From positions 62,001-126,000 of the forward strand of contig JACESI010000003.1 of assembly GCA_013911885.1 (NCBI GenBank): DNA of 64,000 nucleotides, in the 5' to 3' direction. This document shows, one piece after another, positions 36,932 to 46,049 of the stretch. The position numbers and the translations under genes were made by a program. Below the pieces are notes generated by a model that was given only the letters and a program-made list of their open reading frames with translations, had not been told where the DNA came from and ran no database searches. The stretch's first letter is position 1. Each line of letters starts with the position of its first letter. The DNA comes from Hyphomicrobiales bacterium. GTDB lineage: Bacteria; Pseudomonadota; Alphaproteobacteria; Rhizobiales; JACESI01.

Positions 36932-39088
36932 TCAGAGATAGGCTTCGAGCGGCTTCTGCGCGTAACCCTTCTTGGTGTTGAGATCGCTCACCAGTTTTTC
37001 CGCAGCTTTGGAAATCACGGTTCCAGGCGGGAAAATCGCGTCCGCGCCATCTTTCATCAACTGCTCGAAATCCTGTGGCGGGATCACGCCGCCGACGACG
37101 ATCATCGTGTCCGTGAGGCCGCGCTCGACAAGCGCTGCCTTGAGTGCGGGAACGAGGGTGAGATGCCCGGCTGCAAGCGACGAGATACCGACAATATCGA
37201 CCCTGGCCGCGAGAGCCTGATCGGCAACCTCATCCGGGGTTGCAAAAAGATCGCCGAGTTCGACCTCGAAGCCGAGGTCAATGAATGCCGACGCGATCAC
37301 CTTCTGCCCGCGATCATGGCCATCCTGCCCCATTTTCGCAACGAGAATGCGCGGCTTGCGCCCGTCATTCGTCGCAAACGTGTCGACCATGGCGGAAACC
37401 CGGTCGAGTTGTTCCGCCGACAGGGCAGCCTTGCGATAGACACCCGAAATCGCGCGGGTCACCGCCTTGTGGCGGGTAAAGGCACTTTCCATGGCACTCG
37501 ACATTTCGCCGACCGTTGCCTTGGCCCGCGCCGCCTTGATGCATAGATCGAGAAGATTGCCGGACCCTTTCGCCCCATCTGACAACGCCAGAAGCGCCGC
37601 ATCGCAGGCCGCCTGATCGCGTTCGGCGCGGATCGTTTCAAGTTTTCTGATCTGTTCCGCGCGCACTTCGCGATTATCGACCTTGAGGACATCAATCGCC
37701 TGTTCATCTTCGGATTGATACTTGTTGACGCCGACAATCGTTTGCGCGCCCGTGTCGATGCGGGCCTGCGTCCGGGCTGCCGCTTCCTCGATCCTGAGTT
37801 TCGGGATGCCTGCCTCGATTGCTTCTGCCATGCCCCCAAGCCGGTCGATTTCCTCAATATGGGCAAGCGCCTTTGCGGCAAGATCGTGGGTGAGCTTTTC
37901 TACGAAGCAGGAGCCGCCCCACGGGTCGATGATCCGGGTCGTCCCGCTCTCGCGGGCGAGGAAAATCTGGGTATTGCGGGCGATGCGCGCCGAAAAATCA
38001 GTCGGCAGCGCGAGCGCCTCGTCAAGCGAATTGGTATGCAGCGACTGTGTGCCGCCCTGTGTCGCCGCCATCGCCTCCACGGCGGTGCGGGTCACATTGT
38101 TGAAAACGTCCTGCGCGGTGAGCGACCAGCCGGACGTCTGACAATGGGTGCGCAGCGACAGCGAACGCGGGTTTTTCGGATCAAACCGCTCCTTCACGAG
38201 CTTCGCCCACAACAGCCGCGCCGCGCGCATTTTCGCGACTTCCATGAAGAAATGCATGCCGTTCGCCCAGAAGAAAGAGAGCCGCGGCGCGAAGCGGTCG
38301 ACATCGAGGCCGGCTGCAATACCGGTCTTCAGATATTCAAGCCCGTCGGCGAGCGTATAGCCAAGTTCGAGATCAGCCGTCGCGCCCGCCTCCTGCATGT
38401 GATAGCCGGAAATCGAGATCGAATTGAACTTCGGCATATGCTCCGACATATAGGCGAAAATATCCGAGATGATGCGCATCGAGGGGCGCGGCGGGTAGAT
38501 ATAGGTATTGCGGACCATGAACTCCTTGAGGATATCGTTCTGAATCGTTCCCGAGAGAGCGGATTGCGGCACACCTTGTTCCTCGCCCGCGACAATGAAG
38601 AGTGCCAGCACCGGGAGAACGGCGCCGTTCATGGTCATCGAGACCGACATCTCGCTGAGCGGTATGCCGTCAAACAATTGCCGCATGTCGAGAATGGAGT
38701 CGATCGCAACCCCCGCCATGCCGACATCGCCCGCGACGCGCGGATGGTCGCTGTCATAGCCGCGATGCGTCGCAAGATCGAAGGCGACGGAAAGACCTTT
38801 CTGACCGGCGGCAAGATTGCGCCGGTAAAAGGCATTGGAGGCAGCCGCGGTCGAAAATCCGGCATATTGGCGGATCGTCCACGGCTGCTGGACATACATC
38901 GTCGGATAAGGCCCCCGGATATAGGGCGCAATGCCGGGTTTCGTGTCGAGAAAGGCAAGACCGGCAAGATCACGCTCGCCATAGGCGGCTTTCACGGCGA
39001 TGTCTTCCGGCGTTTGCCAAAGCGGGCCTTCACCTACTCCTGCATCGGCGGTTCTGACAAAATCGATCTTCGTGAAATCAGGGATCAT
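36932..39088 (-). CDS. mutB: Methylmalonyl-CoA mutase large (catalytic) subunit
   Basis: Adenosylcobalamin-dependent isomerase converting (R)-methylmalonyl-CoA to succinyl-CoA. 718 residues, the normal length. The N-terminal TIM barrel includes the substrate-channel [21 protein letters not shown] and [16 protein letters not shown]. The C-terminal cobalamin domain has the base-off ligand motif in [16 protein letters not shown] and the GGVIPPQDF segment. It starts inside the mutA stop codon (4-bp overlap). The mutase drains propionyl-CoA carbon into the TCA cycle; propionyl-CoA carboxylase and the G-protein chaperone MeaB are not in this window. Confidence 0.97.
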   Translation of the reverse strand: MIPDFTKIDFVRTADAGVGEGPLWQTPEDIAVKAAYGERDLAGLAFLDTKPGIAPYIRGPYPTMYVQQPWTIRQYAGFSTAAASNAFYRRNLAAGQKGLSVAFDLATHRGYDSDHPRVAGDVGMAGVAIDSILDMRQLFDGIPLSEMSVSMTMNGAVLPVLALFIVAGEEQGVPQSALSGTIQNDILKEFMVRNTYIYPPRPSMRIISDIFAYMSEHMPKFNSISISGYHMQEAGATADLELGYTLADGLEYLKTGIAAGLDVDRFAPRLSFFWANGMHFFMEVAKMRAARLLWAKLVKERFDPKNPRSLSLRTHCQTSGWSLTAQDVFNNVTRTAVEAMAATQGGTQSLHTNSLDEALALPTDFSARIARNTQIFLARESGTTRIIDPWGGSCFVEKLTHDLAAKALAHIEEIDRLGGMAEAIEAGIPKLRIEEAAARTQARIDTGAQTIVGVNKYQSEDEQAIDVLKVDNREVRAEQIRKLETIRAERDQAACDAALLALSDGAKGSGNLLDLCIKAARAKATVGEMSSAMESAFTRHKAVTRAISGVYRKAALSAEQLDRVSAMVDTFATNDGRKPRILVAKMGQDGHDRGQKVIASAFIDLGFEVELGDLFATPDEVADQALAARVDIVGISSLAAGHLTLVPALKAALVERGLTDTMIVVGGVIPPQDFEQLMKDGADAIFPPGTVISKAAEKLVSDLNTKKGYAQKPLEAYL

Positions 39089-40524
39089 GCCGTTTCTCCA
39101 AGAAGGTCCTCGTCGCGCATGCTGGCGAGTTTCTCGACCGTGAGCGCGCCTTTGGTGATAATGAGTTCGGGACGCCGTTCGACCGATAGAACGCTGCCAT
39201 CCGCTGCCCCGTCATGACGGTGAAGAGTGACGCCGAGCACCGTCTTCCGGCCCAAGGCGAGGGCTTGCCTGCGGGCAGTGTTGGCGCTTCTGACCCAGCT
39301 TTGGATGAGCCCGTCGGTGAGCGCCTTGTCGATCCCGCCACTGCGCTCGATTGCCTGAAACCTGTCCCATGCGCGCGCAGCGAGCTGATCGGTGATAGCC
39401 TCGAATGCACCACTTCCTGCTGCGGGATCAATCACGCGGTAAAGGTTCGATTCCTCAAGCAGCATCGATTGCAGATTGCGCGCCATGCGTCGCGCAAAAG
39501 CATTGGGAAGGCCGAGAGGGGCAGTGAAGGGCACGACTGTCATCGTATCGGCACCGCCGACGCCGGCGGCAAAGGTCGCCGTCGCGAGCCGCAGGAGATT
39601 GGTGTTCGGATCACCGCCGGCAAGCATCCGAAAACTGGTTTCCGCGTGAATGAAGGCGGGCTTGGCCGCAATGCCGCAGGCATCCTGCACGCGGTTCCAG
39701 AGCAGCCGCATAGCGCGGAATTTCGCCGTTGTCATGAACTGGTCGGCATCGGCGGAAAGCGTGAAGCCGATGGCGTCGGCCGCTTTTTGCACATGGCCGT
39801 CCTTTGCTTCAAGTGCGCGGAAGAAGGCGAGGGCATTGGCGAGCACGATGCCGAGTTCATCCGCTTCCGTTGCCCCCGCATCGTGGAACACCCGTCCGTC
39901 CGCTTCGAAAAACGGGCCTTTGAACCCGTCGTCGAGCCGGTTCTGCCATTCGAGCCGCATATGGTCCTGAATGACCGCGAAAGGCCAGCGCATCGTGCCG
40001 CAGGCGGCAACCGCGCCGATCGCATCAAGCCCGAACCGTACATTGAGCGCAGCGGCTTCATAGCCCATGCGCTTGCAATAGTCGGCAAAAAGCGTCTGGG
40101 TTTTCTTTCCGCGCGGGCCGGGTTCAAGGCGCAGATGGATCGCATTGAGGTCGATCCCATCAAGCGCCTGATCGAAGGTTTCTGGTGCAGCCTCAAGCCC
40201 GAAACCACGCGCCGTATGGGCATCGGCAAATACCATGGCAAGCCCTGTCGCGCCATTCAGAAGGTCTTCGCGGGCAAGCGTGTTCGCGGCTTTTGGATCG
40301 GTGTGGTCCATTTTCTGAACAAGCGTCCAGGGCGTCGCGCCGTTCGGACGGGCGAGCGGAACAGCATCCTTCACCCGCTCATAAAGCGGTTTGATGAGGA
40401 GGTGATCGGCGCTCCGGCTGGTCAGTGCCGCATCAAATTCAGCACCCTCCAGCGCCTTCTCCGCCGCGAGGTGCCAATCTGACATCGAAGCTTGGGGAAA
40501 AACGTTTTCACTCGCGTGCGTCAT
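39085..40524 (-). CDS. mutA: Methylmalonyl-CoA mutase small subunit
   Basis: Non-catalytic partner of MutB, 479 residues. It shares the mutase barrel but lacks the conserved DxHxxG cobalamin motif and has a divergent C-terminus. Recognisable stretches are [27 protein letters not shown] and [26 protein letters not shown]. First gene of the mutA-mutB operon; its promoter must lie in the 204-bp divergent spacer towards the ArgE-like gene, which contains a TTTGCAAA box. Confidence 0.94.
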   Translation of the reverse strand: MTHASENVFPQASMSDWHLAAEKALEGAEFDAALTSRSADHLLIKPLYERVKDAVPLARPNGATPWTLVQKMDHTDPKAANTLAREDLLNGATGLAMVFADAHTARGFGLEAAPETFDQALDGIDLNAIHLRLEPGPRGKKTQTLFADYCKRMGYEAAALNVRFGLDAIGAVAACGTMRWPFAVIQDHMRLEWQNRLDDGFKGPFFEADGRVFHDAGATEADELGIVLANALAFFRALEAKDGHVQKAADAIGFTLSADADQFMTTAKFRAMRLLWNRVQDACGIAAKPAFIHAETSFRMLAGGDPNTNLLRLATATFAAGVGGADTMTVVPFTAPLGLPNAFARRMARNLQSMLLEESNLYRVIDPAAGSGAFEAITDQLAARAWDRFQAIERSGGIDKALTDGLIQSWVRSANTARRQALALGRKTVLGVTLHRHDGAADGSVLSVERRPELIITKGALTVEKLASMRDEDLLGETA

Positions 40525-40648
40525 GATAATCGCCGTCCTTACAGATATTTTTTATTATATCAGATCAATGCTTCGAGGCCAAAGCGTCGCATGTTTTTCG
40601 CAATGCCGGAGAGGCAAGACGGCTTCGCTTTTTTTCAAGATGCGCATT

Positions 40649-40656
40649 TTTGCAAA
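40649..40656. promoter_or_regulatory. RamB/PrpR-type box TTTGCAAA upstream of mutA
   Basis: A perfect 8-bp palindrome 125 bp upstream of mutA, followed by a near copy (TTTGCCAAA, around 40668). TTTGCAAA-type sequences are the known operators of RamB/PrpR regulators in actinobacteria. A regulator of that family is encoded at 51380-52798 here. An 8-bp site is expected about once by chance in a window this size. Confidence 0.4.
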
Positions 40657-40728
40657 CCGTGCATTGTTTTTGCCAAAAACACCATTATCCATGAGACCAG
40701 TGATCCGAAGCGCAAACGCGGTTTTTTC

Positions 40729-41883
40729 ATGACAAGCCCAGTCCCGACCGACCTCATAGCGAAGCTGATCAGCTTCAACACCGTTTCGCGCGACAGCAAC
40801 CTCATGCTGATCGATTTCGTGCGCGATTATCTCGGGAGGCTCGGCGTGGTGAGCAAGCTGGTGCCAAATGCAGACGGCTCCAAGGCCAATCTTTATGCGA
40901 CAATCGGACCGGATGTGCCGGGGGGCGTCGTGCTTTCGGGTCATACCGATATTGTACCGGTCGACGGGCAGAACTGGTCGAGCGATCCGTTCACCCTCAC
41001 CGAGCGCGATGGAAAATTTTTCGGTCGCGGCGTGGCGGATATGAAAACCTATTGCGCGCTCGCCCTCGGCATTCTGCCGGAGTTTTTGAAATCGAACCCA
41101 TCAAGGCCGATCCATCTCGCCTTTTCCTATGATGAGGAGGTTGGCTGCATCGGCGCGCCTTTCATGATCGAGAAAATGGTCGGCGATGTCCCAAAGCCGA
41201 TGGCCGTCATTGTCGGTGAGCCGACCGATATGCAGGTCGTGACCGGCCATAAGAGCATCATGGCGATCCACACCCATGTCACAGGCCATTCGGTCCATTC
41301 CTGTCAGGTAGACCGCGGCGTGAGCGCTGTCATGACCGCCGCCCGACTTGTCACCTATCTTGAAGATATCATGTTGGAAAACAAGCGCCTGGCCGATCCG
41401 GCATCGCTGTTTGACCCGCCCTATTCGACGCTTCATTGCGGCATTATCGAGGGCGGCACGGCGCATAACATCGTCGCCAAGGAATGCCGGATCGTCACCG
41501 ATGTGCGCACCATTGCCGGTGAAAATCCGTTGGATTTCTATCATCGCTACGAGGCGCATGTCCGAGAGGCCATAGAGCCGAAAATGCGCGCGGTCGCACC
41601 CGCTGCCGGCATCATCCTGAAGCCCGGCAAAATGGTGCCGGGGCTTGTCCCGGAAGAGAATTCTGCCGCTGAGCGCCTTGCCCGCCAGCTGACTGGTGAT
41701 AATGCGGTCCATGCCGTTGCCTATGCAACGGAGGCGGGTCAGTTTCAGGCGGCGGGCTATTCGGCGGTGATCTGCGGCCCCGGCTCGATTGATCAGGCCC
41801 ACCAGCCGGACGAATTCATCACCATCGAGCAGGTGAACAAGGGTTGGGAATTCATGTCGCGGGTTGCAGAAACCCTCCGCTGA
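40729..41883 (+). CDS. argE: Acetylornithine deacetylase-like M20 metallopeptidase
   Basis: 384 residues from ATG 40729. The di-zinc site of the M20 family is present: LSGHTDIVPVDGQNW (His, Asp), GRGVADMKTYCALAL (bridging Asp), YDEEVGCIGAPF (Glu-Glu) and VVGEPTDMQVVTGHKS. The lid domain carries VTGHSVHSCQVDRGVSAV. Best fit is N-acetylornithine deacetylase (arginine synthesis), although close paralogues act on other N-acyl amino acids. The upstream in-frame extension to 40492 overlaps mutA antisense and is not used. Confidence 0.87.
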   Translation: MTSPVPTDLIAKLISFNTVSRDSNLMLIDFVRDYLGRLGVVSKLVPNADGSKANLYATIGPDVPGGVVLSGHTDIVPVDGQNWSSDPFTLTERDGKFFGRGVADMKTYCALALGILPEFLKSNPSRPIHLAFSYDEEVGCIGAPFMIEKMVGDVPKPMAVIVGEPTDMQVVTGHKSIMAIHTHVTGHSVHSCQVDRGVSAVMTAARLVTYLEDIMLENKRLADPASLFDPPYSTLHCGIIEGGTAHNIVAKECRIVTDVRTIAGENPLDFYHRYEAHVREAIEPKMRAVAPAAGIILKPGKMVPGLVPEENSAAERLARQLTGDNAVHAVAYATEAGQFQAAGYSAVICGPGSIDQAHQPDEFITIEQVNKGWEFMSRVAETLR

Positions 41884-42094
41884 CCCGTGGCTCGGCAACC
41901 CATCGGCGCCGCTTATCGGGCTTTTTCCAAGAAAGCGCGTTTTCTGAGATATATTTTCCCTTCTCTTCCAATACTTTGAAATCCCCGGCTTAGGCTCAAG
42001 CGTGAACCGGACCTACATTACAGTCACTATACTGGCGGTAAAACCCGGTTCCCACCGCTGCATGAATCTACCCCGTGGCCGACAAGGATAAAAA

Positions 42095-42400
42095 ATGATG
42101 AAAGCCATCACAGCAAATCACCTAACCGGTGGCCAGGTCGTTTTTCTGGCAACGGGCGGCGGCTGGAGCGCGGGCATGACGGACGCCTGCCTGTTCAGCG
42201 ACGCCGGGAGCGTTGCGACCGCGATGGAAATCGCAAAGCAGGATGAAAAGGCGGGCGTGGTTGTGGGCGTCTATGAAATTGACGTGATCATCGCTGATGG
42301 CATCGCAGTTCCAAAGAAACTGAGGGAGCGCATCCGTGCCGAAGGCCCGACCATCCTTTATGGCGACGCGATGAAACTCGAAGGTTTTTATGCGGCCTGA
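42095..42400 (+). CDS. DUF2849 protein of the sulfur assimilation operon
   Basis: 101 residues: MMKAITANHLTGGQVVFLATGGGWSAG, then a DACLFSDAGSVATAMEIAKQDE helix and VVGVYEIDVI. This is the DUF2849 family, which in Hyphomicrobiales regularly stands just before cysI/sulfite reductase; function unknown. AAGGATAAAAA precedes the start, and a second Met follows immediately, so the start is uncertain by one codon. 122 bp upstream of the fused reductase gene. Confidence 0.85.
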   Translation: MMKAITANHLTGGQVVFLATGGGWSAGMTDACLFSDAGSVATAMEIAKQDEKAGVVVGVYEIDVIIADGIAVPKKLRERIRAEGPTILYGDAMKLEGFYAA

Positions 42401-42442
42401 AACTGCGGCGGCGATACGAGCGAGACGGCGCGATATTGGCCT

Positions 42443-42480
42443 GAAATCTGAATGCCAAAGAGAAATCTGAATGCCAAAGA
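42443..42480. repeat. 19-bp perfect tandem duplication upstream of the reductase fusion gene
   Basis: GAAATCTGAATGCCAAAGA occurs twice head to tail (42443-42461, 42462-42480), followed by a third partial TTGGCAAA-like motif. It separates DUF2849 from the next gene by 43-80 bp after the stop and ends 42 bp before the start. Longest duplication of its kind in the window. Confidence 0.92.
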
Positions 42481-42522
42481 TTGGCAAAACGCCCTTGACG
42501 ACGAAAATACTAGGACAGACCG

Positions 42523-44946
42523 ATGTATCGATACGATGAGTTTGATGCGAAATTTGTAAATGAGCGCGTGGCCCAGTTTCGCGACCAGATTGCGCGTCGG
42601 CTGTCCGGTGAGTTGACGGAAGACGAATTCAAGCCGCTGCGCCTGATGAACGGACTTTATCTTCAGCTTCATGCCTATATGCTGCGCGTCGCCGTACCCT
42701 ACGGCACACTGAACAGCCGCCAGATGCGGATGCTCGGCCATATCGCGCGCAAATATGACCGTGGCTATGGCCATTTCACGACGCGCCAGAACATCCAGTT
42801 CAACTGGCCGTCGCTTGAGGATATTCCGGCAATCCTCGACGATCTCGCGAGCGTTGAAATGCATGCGATCCAGACATCGGGCAATTGCATCCGCAACACG
42901 AGCGCTGATCATTTTGCCGGTGCCGCCGCCGACGAAGTGGCCGATCCGCGCGTTTATGCCGAGATCATCCGCCAGTGGTCGACAATTCACCCGGAATTCA
43001 CCTTTCTGCCGCGCAAGTTCAAGATCTGTGTGATCGGCGCTGAAAAAGACCGTGCGGCGATGAAAACCCACGATATCGGCCTTCAGGTTAAAAAGAACGC
43101 GGACGGCGCCATCGGCTTCGGTGTTTTCGTTGGTGGCGGACAAGGCCGCACGCCGATGATTGCAAAGCCGGTCAATGATTTTGTTGGCGAGAATGACATC
43201 ATTGCTTACTGCGAGGCGATCATGCGCGTTTACAATATGTATGGTCGGCGCGACAACAAATACAAAGCCCGCATCAAAATTCTCGTTCACGAGACAGGCA
43301 TTGACGAGTTGCGTCGCGATATCGAGGCGGAATTCGAGCGCATCAAGGACGGCGTTCTGCGCCTTCCCGATGAGAGCATCCGTGCGATCGAGGCTTATTT
43401 CGCTGATCCGGAATTTGAAAAACGGCCATCAACCAGCAAAGCTTTCGAAGATCGCCGGGCGAGCGACCGTGCCTTTGCGATTTTCGCCGAACGCAACCTC
43501 CATGCTCATAAAATTCCCGGCTACACGTCGGTCACGATTTCTGTAAAGCCGGTCGGCGCGCCTCCGGGCGACGCGACGGACGCGCAGATGGAAGCGATGG
43601 CCGATATCGGTGAGAAATACAGCTTTGACGAATTGCGCATCAGTCATGAGCAGAATGTGATCCTGCCGCATGTCCGGCTCGATGATCTTCCCGCCGTCTA
43701 TGACGCCCTTGTGGCGGCGAAGCTGCACTCTGCCAATGCGGGTCTCATCACTGACATGATCGTCTGCCCGGGGCTTGATTATTGCGCCCTCGCCAATGCC
43801 CGCTCGATCCCGGTCGCGCAGCGGCTCAGCGAACGGTTCGAGAATATCGAGCGCCAGAAGGATATCGGCGAACTGAAACTCAAGATTTCCGGCTGCATCA
43901 ATGCCTGCGGACATCACCATGTCGGCCATATCGGCATCCTTGGAGTCGACCGCAAAGGCGAGGAGCTTTACCAGATCACCCTTGGCGGATCGGGTGATGA
44001 GAACACATCAATCGGCAAGATCACGGGTCCGGGCTTCACGTCGGACGAGATCGTGGACGCCGTCGAAACGGTCGTCGATACCTATCTCAAGGTGCGCGAC
44101 CGCGCGGACGAGAGCTTCATTGATGCCTATCGCAGGCTTGGCGACGCACCCTTCAAGGAGGCGCTTTATGGCGTTCTTGAGCAAGTCATGATCCGTTCTT
44201 CGGAGCATTTGCGGAACCAGGTGTCCGACCAGTGCGGGTCTGCGGCGGATTTTCATGCAGCCGCTCTCAACGCTGAATATGACGGTGCGGACACGTCTCT
44301 CATTCTGCGCGCGATGATCGGAGAGGTGTTTGCGGGCCAGATCGCCATGGTGTCGAGTTTTGGAACGGAATCGGCGATCCTGCTCAGCCTGGTTGCTGAA
44401 ATTGACCCGGCTCTGCCGGTGCTTTTCATCGATACCGGCAAGCTCTTTCCGGAAACCATCGCCTACCGCGATATTCTGGTGGAGCGCCTTGGTCTTTGTG
44501 CCGTGCGCACCGTGCGCCCCGCCGCACCATCGCTCAAGACCGCCGATCCTTACGGCGCGCTCTGGATGAGCGATACCGATGGCTGCTGCGCCTTGCGCAA
44601 GGTCGCGCCGCTCGAGAACGCGCTTTCTCCTTTCCGGGCATGGATTTCCGGTCGCAAGCGGTTTCAAGGTGAAACCCGCGAAAGGTTGCCGATCTTCGAG
44701 GCAGATGCTGGAAGAATAAAGATCAATCCGCTTGCCGGATGGTCGAAACAGGAGATCGCCGATTATGCGGCGCGCGAAAACCTGCCTGCCCACCCGCTGC
44801 TCGCAAAAGGCTACCGCTCGGTCGGCTGTGCCCCCTGCACACAAAAGACGCCCGAAGGCGCGGATGACCGTGCCGGGCGTTGGGCTGGCCAGGACAAGAC
44901 AGAATGTGGAATTCACCTTTCTCATTTCCGCGGCGCGGGAATCTAA
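42523..44946 (+). CDS. Sulfite reductase (haemoprotein)-APS reductase fusion
   Basis: 807 residues in one unbroken frame. Residues 1-~555 are a CysI-type sulfite reductase: two nitrite/sulfite reductase half-domains (GYGHFTTRQNIQFNW), substrate region TSGNCIRNTSADHF, and the siroheme/4Fe-4S ligands in VCPGLDYC (~415-421) and SGCINACGHH (~457-461). From ~565 a CysH-type reductase follows: VSSFGTESAILLSLV, TGCC-like DGCCALRK (~687) and CAPCT...ECGIH (~769 onward). The double Cys pairs mark a 4Fe-4S adenylylsulfate (APS) reductase. Normally cysI and cysH are separate adjacent genes in this group; here the stop and start between them are gone. Reduces APS to sulfite and sulfite to sulfide. Confidence 0.92.
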   Translation: MYRYDEFDAKFVNERVAQFRDQIARRLSGELTEDEFKPLRLMNGLYLQLHAYMLRVAVPYGTLNSRQMRMLGHIARKYDRGYGHFTTRQNIQFNWPSLEDIPAILDDLASVEMHAIQTSGNCIRNTSADHFAGAAADEVADPRVYAEIIRQWSTIHPEFTFLPRKFKICVIGAEKDRAAMKTHDIGLQVKKNADGAIGFGVFVGGGQGRTPMIAKPVNDFVGENDIIAYCEAIMRVYNMYGRRDNKYKARIKILVHETGIDELRRDIEAEFERIKDGVLRLPDESIRAIEAYFADPEFEKRPSTSKAFEDRRASDRAFAIFAERNLHAHKIPGYTSVTISVKPVGAPPGDATDAQMEAMADIGEKYSFDELRISHEQNVILPHVRLDDLPAVYDALVAAKLHSANAGLITDMIVCPGLDYCALANARSIPVAQRLSERFENIERQKDIGELKLKISGCINACGHHHVGHIGILGVDRKGEELYQITLGGSGDENTSIGKITGPGFTSDEIVDAVETVVDTYLKVRDRADESFIDAYRRLGDAPFKEALYGVLEQVMIRSSEHLRNQVSDQCGSAADFHAAALNAEYDGADTSLILRAMIGEVFAGQIAMVSSFGTESAILLSLVAEIDPALPVLFIDTGKLFPETIAYRDILVERLGLCAVRTVRPAAPSLKTADPYGALWMSDTDGCCALRKVAPLENALSPFRAWISGRKRFQGETRERLPIFEADAGRIKINPLAGWSKQEIADYAARENLPAHPLLAKGYRSVGCAPCTQKTPEGADDRAGRWAGQDKTECGIHLSHFRGAGI

Positions 44947-44959
44947 CGGAGTAAAAGCC

Positions 44960-45526
44960 ATGATCGATTATGCTGCAAATCTTTGGGCGAACGGTTCCTT
45001 CATAAAGGATACATGGAAAAACCGTGAGGATGCCGGCGCGGTGGCGCGGGACATCATCATCACTCTTGCAGACTGGCAGGATGAGGCAGGTAACTGGCGC
45101 GCACACGACGGTCGCCTCGGCCTCAGCATTCATGCGGGCGATGACATTGACGCTGTTGCAGAAATTCTTGAAAATTTCGATCTGGTCGTGGTGAATTTTC
45201 CGTCCTTCTCTGATGGCCGCGCCTTTTCGATCGCACGCCTCATCCGTGACAAATATGCGTTTGACGGCGCGATCCGCGCACGCGGCGCCTATATTCTGGA
45301 TCAGATGCCGATGCTCATGCGCTGCGGTGTATCAGAATTCGAGGTATCGTCCACAGCCGTTCGCGCGGGCCTGAAACGCGGGGCCTGGCCGGATATTCCG
45401 CGCTATTACCAGTTCGCTCTGGATGGCGTTGGCAATACCGCCCGCACCCGGCCCGTGGACGCAAAACGGCCGTGGCTCGCGGTCAGCATCGTGAGCGACG
45501 AAGCCCGCACCCGCACCGCCGCTTAG
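44960..45526 (+). CDS. DUF934 protein of the sulfur assimilation operon
   Basis: 188 residues from ATG 44960 after AACGGAGTAAAAGCC. DUF934 features are clear: HDGRLGLSIHAGDDIDAVAEIL, FPSFSDGRAFSIARLIRD, RARGAYILDQMPMLMRCGVSEFEV. Proteins of this family always accompany sulfite/APS reductase genes in alpha-, beta- and gammaproteobacteria and have been linked to sulfite reduction, possibly as an electron-transfer or assembly partner; the role is not certain. It starts 13 bp after the fusion gene, so the two are co-transcribed. Confidence 0.92.
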   Translation: MIDYAANLWANGSFIKDTWKNREDAGAVARDIIITLADWQDEAGNWRAHDGRLGLSIHAGDDIDAVAEILENFDLVVVNFPSFSDGRAFSIARLIRDKYAFDGAIRARGAYILDQMPMLMRCGVSEFEVSSTAVRAGLKRGAWPDIPRYYQFALDGVGNTARTRPVDAKRPWLAVSIVSDEARTRTAA

Positions 45527-46049
45527 GCGTTCTGATCCGGGCGGTGGCTTTCACCAGCCGCCGCACCCCCCCCCGCCGCCGGAACTGTATTTCTCCAGGA
45601 GGGTTGATAGATCACGGCTCCCGCCGGGGCTCCTCTGCCGTTGCAAGAAACCCAATCCTCGGAAAGAAGCGCTTTAAAGCGGGCTGAATTATCAGGAAAG
45701 CTTAAGTCGCATTTCGAGTGGTGCAAGCGCAAAAGGATGGGTTCTGCAAAAGCGGGCAGGATGCCCTTTGGGAAATGCGCGCAGAATTATCAGGATTTTA
45801 CCATCACAAGCGTACTGAAAATGGTTGATTGACAGTCATTACCGCAGGCGCTAGGAAAACATGATTTTTTTACTCAACTAATAAGCTGGCGAAGCCCGGT
45901 TCAGGAGACCGGCCAGGCTTGTTGTGGGTCAGTGCGTTTCTGAGATGGCCCTATTCTGCGCCCTATTCTGCGCCCTATTCTGCGCCCTATTCTGCGAAAG
46001 ACCCGATCTTGACGCGCTATCCCTCTTTATCAGAAGCAATAACGAAGCG
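45527..46049. other. Spacer between DUF934 and the permease, with 4x12-bp repeat
   Basis: About 520 bp. It has a run of C (45567-45575), a GC-poor stretch near 45830-45890 that could serve as promoter, and the four-copy repeat at 45949-45996. A 63-codon frame (45641-45832) has no family character and is not called. Confidence 0.5.
45949..45996. repeat. Four perfect copies of a 12-bp unit
   Basis: CCCTATTCTGCG is repeated four times head to tail. The unit is a multiple of three, and an open frame starting with GTG at 45924 runs through it in phase with the permease, so copy-number changes would not shift that frame. It lies 54 bp upstream of the ATG I prefer for the permease. Confidence 0.95.

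Noticed and set aside
37715..40482. Plus-strand frames of 500 and 422 codons
   Set aside because: Opposite mutB and mutA. Both mutase subunits show full family motifs on the minus strand.
42002..42091. Possible 29-codon leader peptide before DUF2849
   Set aside because: GTG start without a clear site, no Cys or Met run, and no attenuator hairpin found.
45641..45832. 63-codon frame after DUF934
   Set aside because: No ribosome-binding site and no recognisable sequence; the spacer is composition-wise non-coding.
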